12,302 nucleotides of DNA from Thiomargarita sp. (GTDB lineage: Bacteria > Pseudomonadota > Gammaproteobacteria > Beggiatoales > Beggiatoaceae). The stretch covers positions 1-12,302 of the forward strand of contig JAUXCJ010000004.1 in assembly GCA_030618965.1 (NCBI GenBank), written 5' to 3'. Below, piece after piece: positions 1-6,747 of the stretch; position 1 is the stretch's first letter; every line of letters begins with the position of its first letter. Both the position numbers and the translations under genes were made by a program. A model generated the notes under the pieces. It did not search any database. It saw only the letters and a program-made list of their open reading frames with translations, and was not told the origin of the DNA.

Positions 1-720
1 ATTCGACTTAACCCCTACTAACTTGATGTTTTGCGAAGCATTATTACCCTTTAAACTACGCCAAAATGAATGAAATTTATCATAATCATCGTCGCTAACC
101 AAATCCATAATAGGGGAAATTTCCAAATCTTCAAAACTATCATAATCAAACATTTTCAAATAGCTAGGATTGGCATAAAGATACAAACCATCATGGACAA
201 CATAAGCAATCGCCTCACGCGATGATTCCAGTAACATTTTATTCTGTTCTTGACTTTCCGTGTAAAGTTTTTCGAGTTGCAGGCTCTGACGACGTTTATC
301 TAAGTTGAGCAAAACCCGACTAAGAACAATGTACAAATAGTCATCATTTTTTTTAGGAATTACCTGCGATGCACCTGCCTTTAATAATTCAACCGTCTTC
401 TTAAAAAACTCACCGATACCTTCACATTCTTCATTATTTTGGCATTGTGGTTCATCAAAGAGAACAATGATTGGCACATCTTTTTTAGATAAAGAGACTG
501 TTTTGCAGACTTGTGTGGCGCTGAAATCGCCGACTTGACACACAGAAATAATTAAATCCCATTCCTGTTGACTTAAAGCATCCTTTAACTCACTGTTATT
601 TGTAACAGAACGTGGACGAGGTAAATAGTAGCGTGCCTTACGCAACCTACGATAAATCAATTCCGCATGAGCAGCTGATTTTTCAATGACAATCAATCGG
701 ATATTTTTGGGGGTGGTCAC
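1..720 (-). CDS. FimX-like signalling protein, N-terminal part (degenerate receiver + PAS), truncated by window edge
   Basis: Reading leftward from a GTG start at 720 gives 240 open codons with no stop before the edge, so the C-terminus is missing. The GTG is supported by GGAG at 732-729, eight bases upstream. Residues 7-125 resemble a receiver fold, but the acidic pair is reduced to E13-K14, and the position expected to hold the phosphorylated Asp (after WDLIIS) is V60. After a helical linker (about 135-165), residues 166-235 look like a PAS domain (AYVVHDGLYLYANPSYLKMF). This order and wording resemble FimX-type proteins, which usually continue into GGDEF and EAL domains that bind or degrade cyclic-di-GMP and steer type IV pili. 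Those domains are outside the window, so the c-di-GMP role is inference; a PAS kinase is the main alternative. It is co-directional with serC-serA, 60 bases downstream of serA. Confidence 0.75.
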   Translation of the reverse strand, partial: MTTPKNIRLIVIEKSAAHAELIYRRLRKARYYLPRPRSVTNNSELKDALSQQEWDLIISVCQVGDFSATQVCKTVSLSKKDVPIIVLFDEPQCQNNEECEGIGEFFKKTVELLKAGASQVIPKKNDDYLYIVLSRVLLNLDKRRQSLQLEKLYTESQEQNKMLLESSREAIAYVVHDGLYLYANPSYLKMFDYDSFEDLEISPIMDLVSDDDYDKFHSFWRSLKGNNASQNIKLVGVKSN

Positions 721-728
721 GGTTTATT

Positions 729-732
729 CTCC
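729..732 (-). promoter_or_regulatory. Shine-Dalgarno GGAG deciding a GTG start
   Basis: GGAG on the minus strand lies 8 bases before the GTG at 720. No ATG in frame is better placed, so this site fixes the start of the FimX-like gene. It also lies only a few bases after the hairpin at 758-737. Confidence 0.6.
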
Positions 733-736
733 AAAA

Positions 737-758
737 CCTCGTTTTTTTCAAAACGAGG
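737..758 (-). terminator. Hairpin with short T-run after serA (weak terminator or attenuator)
   Basis: A perfect 9-bp inverted repeat (CCTCGTTTT / AAAACGAGG) with a 4-base loop lies 22 bases past the serA stop. On the minus strand it is followed by TTTT and then at once by the ribosome-binding site of the next gene. The stem holds only five non-A/T-run pairs and the T-tract is four bases. It could therefore terminate serC-serA only partially and let some transcription reach the FimX-like gene. On the plus strand the U-tract is poorer. Confidence 0.45.
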
Positions 759-780
759 CTTCTATATATTATCTATTATT

Positions 781-1944
781 TTACAAACGCTGCACCATTA
801 ACACGCCTTCCGTGGTACAAATTTCATCCACAACTATATTTGGTATAGCACTATTAACATCAACCAAAGTACAAGCAATATTATCGCGTGACTTATTTAA
901 TAAATCCACAATATTAAGGTCAGCTTTAGCAATCGCTGCCGAAATGCGCTCAATCATGTGAGGCACATTAGCATTGATAACCAACAAACGATCTTTACCA
1001 TTACGCGGCATGTCCATCTCAGGAAAATTTACCGAATTATGCACACTACCATTTTCCAAATAATCACGCACCTGATCAGCAACCATAATGGCACAATTTT
1101 CTTCAGCCTCATGAGTAGAAGCACCAAGGTGCGGTAAAGTAATAACCCCTTGATGATTATTTAATGAATTACTTGGAAAATCACAAATATAGCCATCCAC
1201 TCGCCCCGCTTCAATAGCCTCGCAAACAGCAGCATCATCAACAATCCCTTGACGGGAAAAATTAAAAATTCTCAAACCTGGACGGGCATTCTGTAAACGC
1301 TCGGCACTGATTGTATTACGTGTATCCTCTAGCAAAGGTACATGCACCGTGACAAATTCAACTTTTGACAGCATTTCCTCTATACTTGACGCTTGCTTGA
1401 CATGAGCAGATAGTTGCCAAGCACGTTTTACAGTAATATGGGGATCAAAGCCTATCACTTTCATGCCCAAAGCTTGAGCAGCATTCGCTACCTTAACCCC
1501 AATAGCCCCCAAACCAATCACACCTAAAGTGCGTCCAGACAGTTCAAAACCAACAAATTGCTTTTTACCAGCTTCCACTTGTTTTGAAATTTCCGCGTCT
1601 GTACCCTGCAAGTTACTTGCATACGCCCACGCTGGAAATAAATTACGAGCCGCAGCAAATAGACAAGCAAACACTAACTCTTTCACTGCATTAGCATTCG
1701 CTCCCGGGGCATTAAAAACCGGAATACCACGCTGATTCATCTTATCAACCGGGATATTATTCACCCCTGCCCCAGCACGCCCAACCGCTCTCAAAGTCTT
1801 AGGAATTTCCCAATCGTGCATTTTAAAAGAACGCAATAACACCGCATCAGGATGCTGAATTTCAGAAGCCACCTCATAATTATCACGCGGTAAGCGTTCC
1901 AGACCTTTTACAGAAATATTATTTAAAGTTAGTATCTTATACAT
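781..1944 (-). CDS. serA: D-3-phosphoglycerate dehydrogenase, short ACT-containing type
   Basis: Oxidises 3-phosphoglycerate to 3-phosphohydroxypyruvate with NAD+, the first committed step of serine synthesis, in the cytoplasm. The 387-residue protein has a split substrate-binding domain, a Rossmann fold with GLGAIG at 144-149 and an NAD-binding Asp in GFDPH (D167). The catalytic Arg is R231 (FSRQGIVD) and the acid-base His is H272 (LPHLGAST). An ACT domain spans about 318-387, the usual serine-sensing module. Length matches the short class lacking the extra allosteric substrate-binding domain of longer SerA forms. The ATG overlaps the serC TAA by one base (TAATG), with GGAAG at 1954-1950 just upstream, so the two are translationally coupled. 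The next step enzyme, SerC, precedes it in the operon; no serB is seen. Serine feedback through ACT is likely from family knowledge. Confidence 0.95.
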   Translation of the reverse strand: MYKILTLNNISVKGLERLPRDNYEVASEIQHPDAVLLRSFKMHDWEIPKTLRAVGRAGAGVNNIPVDKMNQRGIPVFNAPGANANAVKELVFACLFAAARNLFPAWAYASNLQGTDAEISKQVEAGKKQFVGFELSGRTLGVIGLGAIGVKVANAAQALGMKVIGFDPHITVKRAWQLSAHVKQASSIEEMLSKVEFVTVHVPLLEDTRNTISAERLQNARPGLRIFNFSRQGIVDDAAVCEAIEAGRVDGYICDFPSNSLNNHQGVITLPHLGASTHEAEENCAIMVADQVRDYLENGSVHNSVNFPEMDMPRNGKDRLLVINANVPHMIERISAAIAKADLNIVDLLNKSRDNIACTLVDVNSAIPNIVVDEICTTEGVLMVQRL

Positions 1945-3029
1945 TAAGACTTCCGGTTTTCAAAATCCAACATAAAACTAATCAATGCTTGTACGCCCTC
2001 TTCTGGCATCGCATTATAAATACTCGCCCGCATACCACCAACAGAACGATGTCCAGCTAAAGTCAACAAACCAGCCTCCTTAGCCTCCGCTAAAAAGGTT
2101 TTATTCAAGTCAGCATTTTTCAACGCAAACGGCACATTCATCCAAGAACGATAAGCAGGATCAACCGGATTATCATAAAAATCCGACTGATCAATTGCTG
2201 TATACAAAGCTTCCGCCTTACGCTGATTGCGTTGCCCCATTACCTCCAAACCACCCAAATCCTTGAGCCATTTAAACACCAAACCAGCAATATACCAAGC
2301 ATAGGTTGGCGGTGTATTGTACATAGAGCCAGCATCAATATGCGTCTTATAACTCAACATCGCCGGCATTGGTGGTAAATCCGCCTTAGCCAAATCTTCA
2401 TGTATAATAACTATAGTCAAACCTGCAGGGCCGATATTTTTCTGCGCCCCAGCATAAATCAGCCCATATTTAGAAACATCCAGCGGACGCGATAAAATCG
2501 TTGACGACATATCGGCAACTAAGGGCTTATCACCAACATCAGGAATTGTCTGGAACTCCAAACCATTAATCGTCTCATTAGGCGTATAATGCACATAAGC
2601 CGCATTATCTCCCAATTGCCAACTGCTAGAAGGAGAAATCGTGGTAAAATGATTAACTTCAGAATCAGAAACTAAATTGACTTTGCCAAACTTTTTCGCC
2701 TCAGCAATTGCTTTTTTTGACCAGATACCTGTATTAAAATAATCAGCGTTATCGTGGCTACCACGTAGCAAATTGATAGGCACCATCGCAAACTGACTTG
2801 ATGCGCCACCTTGCAAAAAGAGGACTTTGTAATTATTTGGAATATTTAATAAAGACCGAAAATCAGCCTCAGCTTGTTCAGCGATAGACATAAATTCTTT
2901 ACCACGATGGCTCATTTCCATCACTGACATACCGCTGCCATGCCAATCAAGTAACTCAGCTTTAGCCTGTTCTAATACGGCTTCAGGTAAGTTTGCAGGA
3001 CCAGCACTAAAATTAAAGGCTCGTGACAT
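1944..3029 (-). CDS. serC: Phosphoserine aminotransferase
   Basis: A PLP enzyme that transfers the amino group of glutamate to 3-phosphohydroxypyruvate, giving O-phospho-L-serine. In many bacteria it also serves the pyridoxal-phosphate pathway. The 361-residue length is standard for class V aminotransferases of this family. [15 protein letters not shown] opens the protein, GGASSQF at 74-80 contacts the cofactor phosphate, D173 (VADMSS) pairs with the pyridine nitrogen, and K197 ([10 protein letters not shown]) is the Schiff-base lysine. [16 protein letters not shown] near 327-342 is the family C-terminal substrate-binding signature. The ATG at 3029 is preceded by AAGGA (3040-3036) at a 6-base gap. 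It is first in the serC-serA operon and likely driven by the extended -10 promoter at about 3107-3099. Confidence 0.96.
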   Translation of the reverse strand: MSRAFNFSAGPANLPEAVLEQAKAELLDWHGSGMSVMEMSHRGKEFMSIAEQAEADFRSLLNIPNNYKVLFLQGGASSQFAMVPINLLRGSHDNADYFNTGIWSKKAIAEAKKFGKVNLVSDSEVNHFTTISPSSSWQLGDNAAYVHYTPNETINGLEFQTIPDVGDKPLVADMSSTILSRPLDVSKYGLIYAGAQKNIGPAGLTIVIIHEDLAKADLPPMPAMLSYKTHIDAGSMYNTPPTYAWYIAGLVFKWLKDLGGLEVMGQRNQRKAEALYTAIDQSDFYDNPVDPAYRSWMNVPFALKNADLNKTFLAEAKEAGLLTLAGHRSVGGMRASIYNAMPEEGVQALISFMLDFENRKS

Positions 3030-3098
3030 AATTCATCCTTCAAAGAGTGTGACTTCCACCTGCTAGTGGGCGGATTGAAATTATTTATAAAACCGATA

Positions 3099-3107
3099 AT
3101 TATAACA
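3099..3107 (-). promoter_or_regulatory. Candidate extended -10 promoter for serC-serA
   Basis: The minus strand reads TGTTATAAT, a perfect -10 hexamer with the extended TGn motif. No good -35 box sits 16-18 bases upstream, which is typical of extended -10 promoters. A start near 3092 would give a leader of about 60 bases. That leader contains a small CCAC/GTGG hairpin at 3069-3056, just before the serC ribosome-binding site. Confidence 0.5.
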
Positions 3108-3120
3108 TAATTACAAAAAG

Positions 3121-3149
3121 TTGATTTATATTAACCATAATTATATATT
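3121..3149 (+). promoter_or_regulatory. Candidate sigma70 promoter for the kinase-FGE gene
   Basis: TTGATT at 3121-3126 and TATATT at 3144-3149 are separated by exactly 17 bases, pointing rightward to the gene starting at 3201, with a predicted leader of about 45 bases. The region is very AT-rich, so chance matches are easy. The site lies back-to-back with the serC promoter candidate, the two -10 boxes being about 40 bases apart. Confidence 0.4.
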
Positions 3150-3200
3150 TAATTGATCGCATAAAAACTAAAAATACCAAAATACCTAATTTGATCAACT

Positions 3201-5195
3201 ATGACTGTTACCAACAATAACAATACTAATACCCTGCCAATTGGCTATCAATTACAACAATACCGTATCCAATCCATTCTTGGACAAGGAGAATTTTGCA
3301 TTACTTACCTTGCCCATAATACCGAATTATATTATAAAGTTATTGTGATTAAAGAATATTTTCCAAAACAATTAGCACTTAGGGAAGATAATCAGAATGT
3401 CTTGCCAAAATTTGAACAATATAAAGAATATTTTACTTGGGGTTTAGAACTATTTCGTCAAGAATGGCAATCACTTACCAATATTCAACATCCTAATGTA
3501 GTGAAAGTACTAGATTATTTTGAAGTACACAAAACGGCTTATATTGTTATGGAATATATACAAGGGCAAAGTATTGAAGCTGCCTTAAAAGCAGGTAATC
3601 TAAAAAACGAAACCAAATTGACGGCAATTTTATTACCACTATTATCAGCTTTACAAACAGTGCATGAATCAGGACTTTTACATCAAGACATTCAACCAAA
3701 TAATATCTACTTACGTGATAAAGATCAAAGCCCGGTTTTGCTTAATTTTGGTGCAGCACGTTATACCGTTGATAGCAGTGTTCGTAATATCAACAAGGTT
3801 ATTGCACCAGGTTACGCCGCTTTTGAACAATATCAAACCGAAAAAGACAATCAAGGTCCTTGGACAGATATTTATGCCTTGGGGGCGATTTTATATTATG
3901 CCATCAGTGGCAAACCGCCAATAGAAGCCCCTAAACGAGAAAATCTGATAAATCTCTACAATAAACCCGATCCCTTAGAACCAGCCACACAAATAGGTCG
4001 TAATGTCTACTCAAAACATTTTTTGCAAGGCATTGATGCAGCATTAAAAATAGATGAAAAAGACCGACCAGAAAATGTGGAACAGTGGATTGAAATCCTA
4101 CTAAAAAGGAGATATAGACATCGGGATCTTTTTAAATCATCAACTTATTATACTGCTGTCAAATTGAGACTATCTCAGTGGATAGTCATAGGTATTCTAG
4201 TAACAATTAGCTTAAATATAACTTATATATTTTATACCAAGCATTTTTTACAAGAAATGTGGCGCGAACATATACCAAAATACAACCAAATACAACAAAA
4301 AACCGCCTCTGAAGCCGCACATTTAGCACAAATACGAGAAACCCGAAAAATTGAAGAAGAATGCTTAATACAACTAGAAGAACAAACAACTCACAAAATT
4401 AAATACCTAAATTTATTAGAACAACAACCTAAAATATCAAACCAGATTAACAAACACTCAGCCAAAAGCTTCCGTGATCGTTTACAAAAAGGCGGCTGGG
4501 GACCAGAAATGGTGGAAATACCCGCAGGGCGTTTTAAAATGGGAGATATTCAAGGTAACGGAAATCAGGAAGAACGGCCAGTACATCGGGTCTCCATCAA
4601 GAGCTTTGCAATAGGCCGTTATGAAGTGACTTTTAAGGAATATGACCAATTTGTCAAAGCCACTGCTAGAAGAAAACCCAAAGATTACACTTGGGGACGC
4701 TGTAATCGACCAGTCATTGATGTTTCATGGGAAGATGCCAAAGCCTACACAGAATGGTTAACCGAACAAACCAATAGGCAATATCGCTTACCCAGCGAAG
4801 CGGAATGGGAATATGTTGCACGGGCTGGAACCCGAACCAACTATTGGTGGGGTAATAAAATTAGCAAAAACCTAGCCAACTGCGCGGATTGTGGCAGCAA
4901 ATGGGATGATCAAAAAACCGCCCCGGTTGGTTATTTTCTACCTAATCCCTTTGGAGTCTACGACACGGTGGGTAATGTTTGGGAATGGGTAGCGGATCCT
5001 TGGCATAGTAATTACAAAGGCGCACCCACAGATGGTAGTGTTTGGGTAAAAGGGGGAAAAGGGGACTATCGGCTAACTCGTGGCGGTTCATGGTACATCA
5101 ATTCCAAAGACAATCGTGTTGCTAGTCGTACCAGAAGCCAGCCAGAAAGTAGAAACAGCCTGTTTGGATTTCGTGTGGCTGCTGACAAAAATTGA
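3201..5195 (+). CDS. Membrane protein: Ser/Thr pseudokinase-like domain, transmembrane helix, FGE/SUMF1-like domain
   Basis: A 664-residue fusion. Residues 20-300 are a Hanks-type kinase fold: glycine loop LGQGEFCITY (28-36, third Gly lost), ATP-site lysine K51, likely helix-C Glu E88, hinge VMEYIQGQS, catalytic loop HQDIQPNN (161-168), PGYAAFEQY as the APE-like motif and WTDIYALG. D163 and N168 are kept, but the loop lysine is Q165 and DFG is NFG (N182), so Mg-ATP catalysis is doubtful. About 326-345 is one hydrophobic membrane helix and 350-410 a charged, probably coiled stretch. Residues 434-662 form an FGE/sulfatase-modifying-factor-like domain (EIPAGRFKMGD, RLPSEAEWEYVARAGT, GNVWEWV, RGGSW...GFRVA). 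The RGGSWYINSKDNR segment lacks the two copper-binding cysteines of true formylglycine enzymes. Expected topology is kinase inside, FGE-like outside. No clear Shine-Dalgarno precedes the ATG. Function is unknown; a ligand-sensing or scaffolding receptor is inferred. Confidence 0.85.
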   Translation: MTVTNNNNTNTLPIGYQLQQYRIQSILGQGEFCITYLAHNTELYYKVIVIKEYFPKQLALREDNQNVLPKFEQYKEYFTWGLELFRQEWQSLTNIQHPNVVKVLDYFEVHKTAYIVMEYIQGQSIEAALKAGNLKNETKLTAILLPLLSALQTVHESGLLHQDIQPNNIYLRDKDQSPVLLNFGAARYTVDSSVRNINKVIAPGYAAFEQYQTEKDNQGPWTDIYALGAILYYAISGKPPIEAPKRENLINLYNKPDPLEPATQIGRNVYSKHFLQGIDAALKIDEKDRPENVEQWIEILLKRRYRHRDLFKSSTYYTAVKLRLSQWIVIGILVTISLNITYIFYTKHFLQEMWREHIPKYNQIQQKTASEAAHLAQIRETRKIEEECLIQLEEQTTHKIKYLNLLEQQPKISNQINKHSAKSFRDRLQKGGWGPEMVEIPAGRFKMGDIQGNGNQEERPVHRVSIKSFAIGRYEVTFKEYDQFVKATARRKPKDYTWGRCNRPVIDVSWEDAKAYTEWLTEQTNRQYRLPSEAEWEYVARAGTRTNYWWGNKISKNLANCADCGSKWDDQKTAPVGYFLPNPFGVYDTVGNVWEWVADPWHSNYKGAPTDGSVWVKGGKGDYRLTRGGSWYINSKDNRVASRTRSQPESRNSLFGFRVAADKN

Positions 5196-5202
5196 ATTAA
5201 AT

Positions 5203-5475
5203 TTAAAACTGCCACTTATGACGAGTCTTTACCTCACATTCATTTGAGAAATTATCATGGCATTTGCGAGCAAATTCCTCATCAGCTTTTCTCGTTTTTT
5301 TAGCTTGAGTGCGAGTGCGAGTATAAATTTTTCTTTGTTGTTTAAAGCGTTCAATCGTTGCTTGCCGCTCCTCTGGAGTCATGGCTCGCCATTCTATTTC
5401 TGGTACTCCATAAATGGCATAACTACCACCACAGCCAGCCATGACTAAGATAAAAATAGCGAATAAGGTTTTCAT
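5203..5475 (-). CDS. Small putative lipoprotein
   Basis: A 90-residue protein of no family I recognise. It starts with a short basic-hydrophobic signal, MKTLFAIFILVMAGC, with lipobox-like VMAGC ending at C15. This predicts lipidation and export, probably to the outer membrane since the residue after Cys is Gly, not Asp. The mature part has EIEWRAMTPEERQATIERF (about 27-44) followed by a strongly basic, helical, charged stretch and two further cysteines (C72, C80) that could pair in the periplasm. The ATG at 5475 overlaps the coq7 stop in an ATGA arrangement, which argues for this start over an in-frame TTG at 5481. It is therefore probably translated with coq7. Its 3' end lies 7 bases from the convergent kinase-FGE gene. 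Confidence 0.7.
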   Translation of the reverse strand: MKTLFAIFILVMAGCGGSYAIYGVPEIEWRAMTPEERQATIERFKQQRKIYTRTRTQAKKTRKADEEFARKCHDNFSNECEVKTRHKWQF

Positions 5476-6104
5476 ACCCAAAAAGCCGTTTTAGTCATCA
5501 CTTTTGAGGTGCCCCCCATTAACCAAGCTATTGGTTTTGGCAACTGCACGCCACCAGCTTTAAGTGCAACCGTCGCATGATGTGCCTCATCTATCTTCAT
5601 TTGTTCTAAAATCGTTCTACTTTTAAGATCATCATTCGGTAAGCGTTGCAAATGTTCCTCTAAGTGTTTGATCACTTGCCGCTCAGTTTCTGCGACAAAG
5701 CCTAAACTCCATTTATCGCCTGCCGCCCCTGCTATCGCACCAATACTAAATGATCCCGCATACCAAAGCGGATTTAAAAAACTGACATGCCCGTTAAGTT
5801 CATGAATGCGGTTTTCACACCAAACTAAATGATCGTTTTCTTCAAGGGCGGATTGTTTCATACTGGAGCGTACTGTTTGACTGCGAGCCGTTAAAGCTTG
5901 TCCTTGATACAATGCTTGGGCAGAGACTTCTCCGGCATGATTGACACGCATTAATCGTGCTGATAGCTCTGTTTCTGAGTCGGTCAACTCATTCTCAGGT
6001 ACAGTTTTGGCTGGATTAGCTCGTGTTGTGCCTAGTGGCTGACCAAAAAGTGTACGTAAACCGTGATCAAAATTAATAATCAAATGGTCTAAAGGTGTTA
6101 GCAT
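5472..6104 (-). CDS. coq7: Coq7-type di-iron demethoxyubiquinone hydroxylase
   Basis: Performs the C6 hydroxylation late in ubiquinone synthesis (2-polyprenyl-3-methyl-6-methoxy-1,4-benzoquinone to its hydroxylated form), at the inner membrane surface. From the start used here it has 210 residues, near the usual size. Di-iron ligands are visible as E59 (HAGEVSAQ), E89-x-x-H92 (LEENDH), E139 (AETERQ) and E173-x-x-H176 (DEAHH), the standard Coq7 set. YAGSFSIGAIAGAAGDK is a hydrophobic, probably membrane-contacting segment. An ATG 42 bases further upstream (6146) is in frame. The ATG at 6104 has AGGAG at 6116-6112 with a 7-base gap, and the family begins near MLTPLDHLI, so the shorter form is preferred. 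The downstream lipoprotein gene overlaps it by four bases. Confidence 0.93.
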   Translation of the reverse strand: MLTPLDHLIINFDHGLRTLFGQPLGTTRANPAKTVPENELTDSETELSARLMRVNHAGEVSAQALYQGQALTARSQTVRSSMKQSALEENDHLVWCENRIHELNGHVSFLNPLWYAGSFSIGAIAGAAGDKWSLGFVAETERQVIKHLEEHLQRLPNDDLKSRTILEQMKIDEAHHATVALKAGGVQLPKPIAWLMGGTSKVMTKTAFWV

Positions 6105-6111
6105 ATTTTTT

Positions 6112-6116
6112 CTCCT
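6112..6116 (-). promoter_or_regulatory. Shine-Dalgarno AGGAG deciding the coq7 start
   Basis: A full AGGAG lies 7 bases before the ATG at 6104. The upstream in-frame ATG at 6146 has no comparable site and would lie only about 10 bases inside the predicted transcript. This supports the 210-residue Coq7. Confidence 0.7.
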
Positions 6117-6163
6117 AATAATTTGCTCATTGCGATTGATAGACATATTGTGCCATTACTTAT

Positions 6164-6191
6164 ATTATAGTTTACTATCCTAATCCTACAA
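6164..6191 (-). promoter_or_regulatory. Candidate coq7 promoter
   Basis: The minus strand has TTGTAG (6191-6186), a 16-base spacer and a consensus TATAAT (6169-6164), predicting a start near 6157 and a leader of about 50 bases. On the plus strand the same bases offer TATATT (6161-6166), 19 bases after TTGATA (6136-6141), a weaker candidate for the divergent gcvR-like/zwf operon. RNA polymerase could compete for the shared region. Confidence 0.45.
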
Positions 6192-6207
6192 TCAATAAAA
6201 TCTGACT

Positions 6208-6747
6208 ATGACACATTCATTTTTAATTTCAATCTTTTGTCCTGATCGAACTGGCCTAATATCATCTATTACTGGTACTTTGTTCAATCTTGGTGTTAAT
6301 TTTGGCGATACTAGCTTTGCTCTACTGGGCACTGGTGCCAAATTCACCACTGTTTGTGAATCGCCCATCAGCCAAGCGGCACTTGATGAACATCTCCACG
6401 CCTTACCAGAGCTTGAAGGGGCTGATATTAAGGTGACTACATTTGATTTGTCCAAAATTCCTGGCCGAATGGCTGAAATTACTCACAAAATTACGCTGCG
6501 TGGCGCAAATCATCCGGGACTTATTGCACAATTATCTGAAGTTTTTATGATGTTTGATGCAAATATTGTTAGTTTAGAGGCTAAAACTATACCAGATAAT
6601 GAGGCTGAACAATATTTGATTAACATTGCGGCCTTTATTCCTGAGTCGCGTGCTGAAGCCTGTATCTCCTCAGTGGCTAATACGGCTAGTTCATTAGAAA
6701 TGAGTTGCCATTGGAAATCGCTGTTATCTCAAGGAGAAGGCTCATGA
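6208..6747 (+). CDS. GcvR-like double-ACT regulatory protein
   Basis: The 179 residues form two ACT domains in tandem. The first is about 3-80 ([20 protein letters not shown]) and the second about 92-170 ([20 protein letters not shown]). This is the architecture of GcvR, which in Escherichia coli binds GcvA and represses the glycine cleavage operon in response to glycine. There is no DNA-binding domain, so any effect must be through a partner protein or direct ligand sensing. No gcv gene is in the window. Its TGA overlaps the zwf ATG (ATGA), so it is the first gene of the zwf-pgl operon here, and a role in controlling carbon flow into that pathway is inference. No clear Shine-Dalgarno is seen before the ATG at 6208. 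I leave the symbol empty because GcvR-like paralogues often have other roles. Confidence 0.82.
   Translation: MTHSFLISIFCPDRTGLISSITGTLFNLGVNFGDTSFALLGTGAKFTTVCESPISQAALDEHLHALPELEGADIKVTTFDLSKIPGRMAEITHKITLRGANHPGLIAQLSEVFMMFDANIVSLEAKTIPDNEAEQYLINIAAFIPESRAEACISSVANTASSLEMSCHWKSLLSQGEGS
6731..6736 (+). promoter_or_regulatory. Shine-Dalgarno AAGGAG deciding the zwf start
   Basis: AAGGAG lies 7 bases before the ATG at 6744, inside the end of the gcvR-like gene. It selects this start over the in-frame ATG at 6705, which would add 13 residues (beginning [12 protein letters not shown]) that are not typical of the family. Confidence 0.75.

Noticed and set aside
686..961. Plus-strand 91-codon frame across the serA 3' end
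   Set aside because: It is antisense to serA, crosses the hairpin and start of the next gene, and has no ribosome-binding site or protein-like features.
3056..3069. CCAC/GTGG mini-hairpin in the serC leader as a riboswitch or attenuator
   Set aside because: Only four base pairs, no T-tract, no serine-rich leader peptide and no known riboswitch core nearby.
6192..6455. Minus-strand 87-codon frame opposite the gcvR-like gene
   Set aside because: It lies wholly antisense to clear ACT-domain coding and covers the divergent promoter; the composition is that of a shadow frame.
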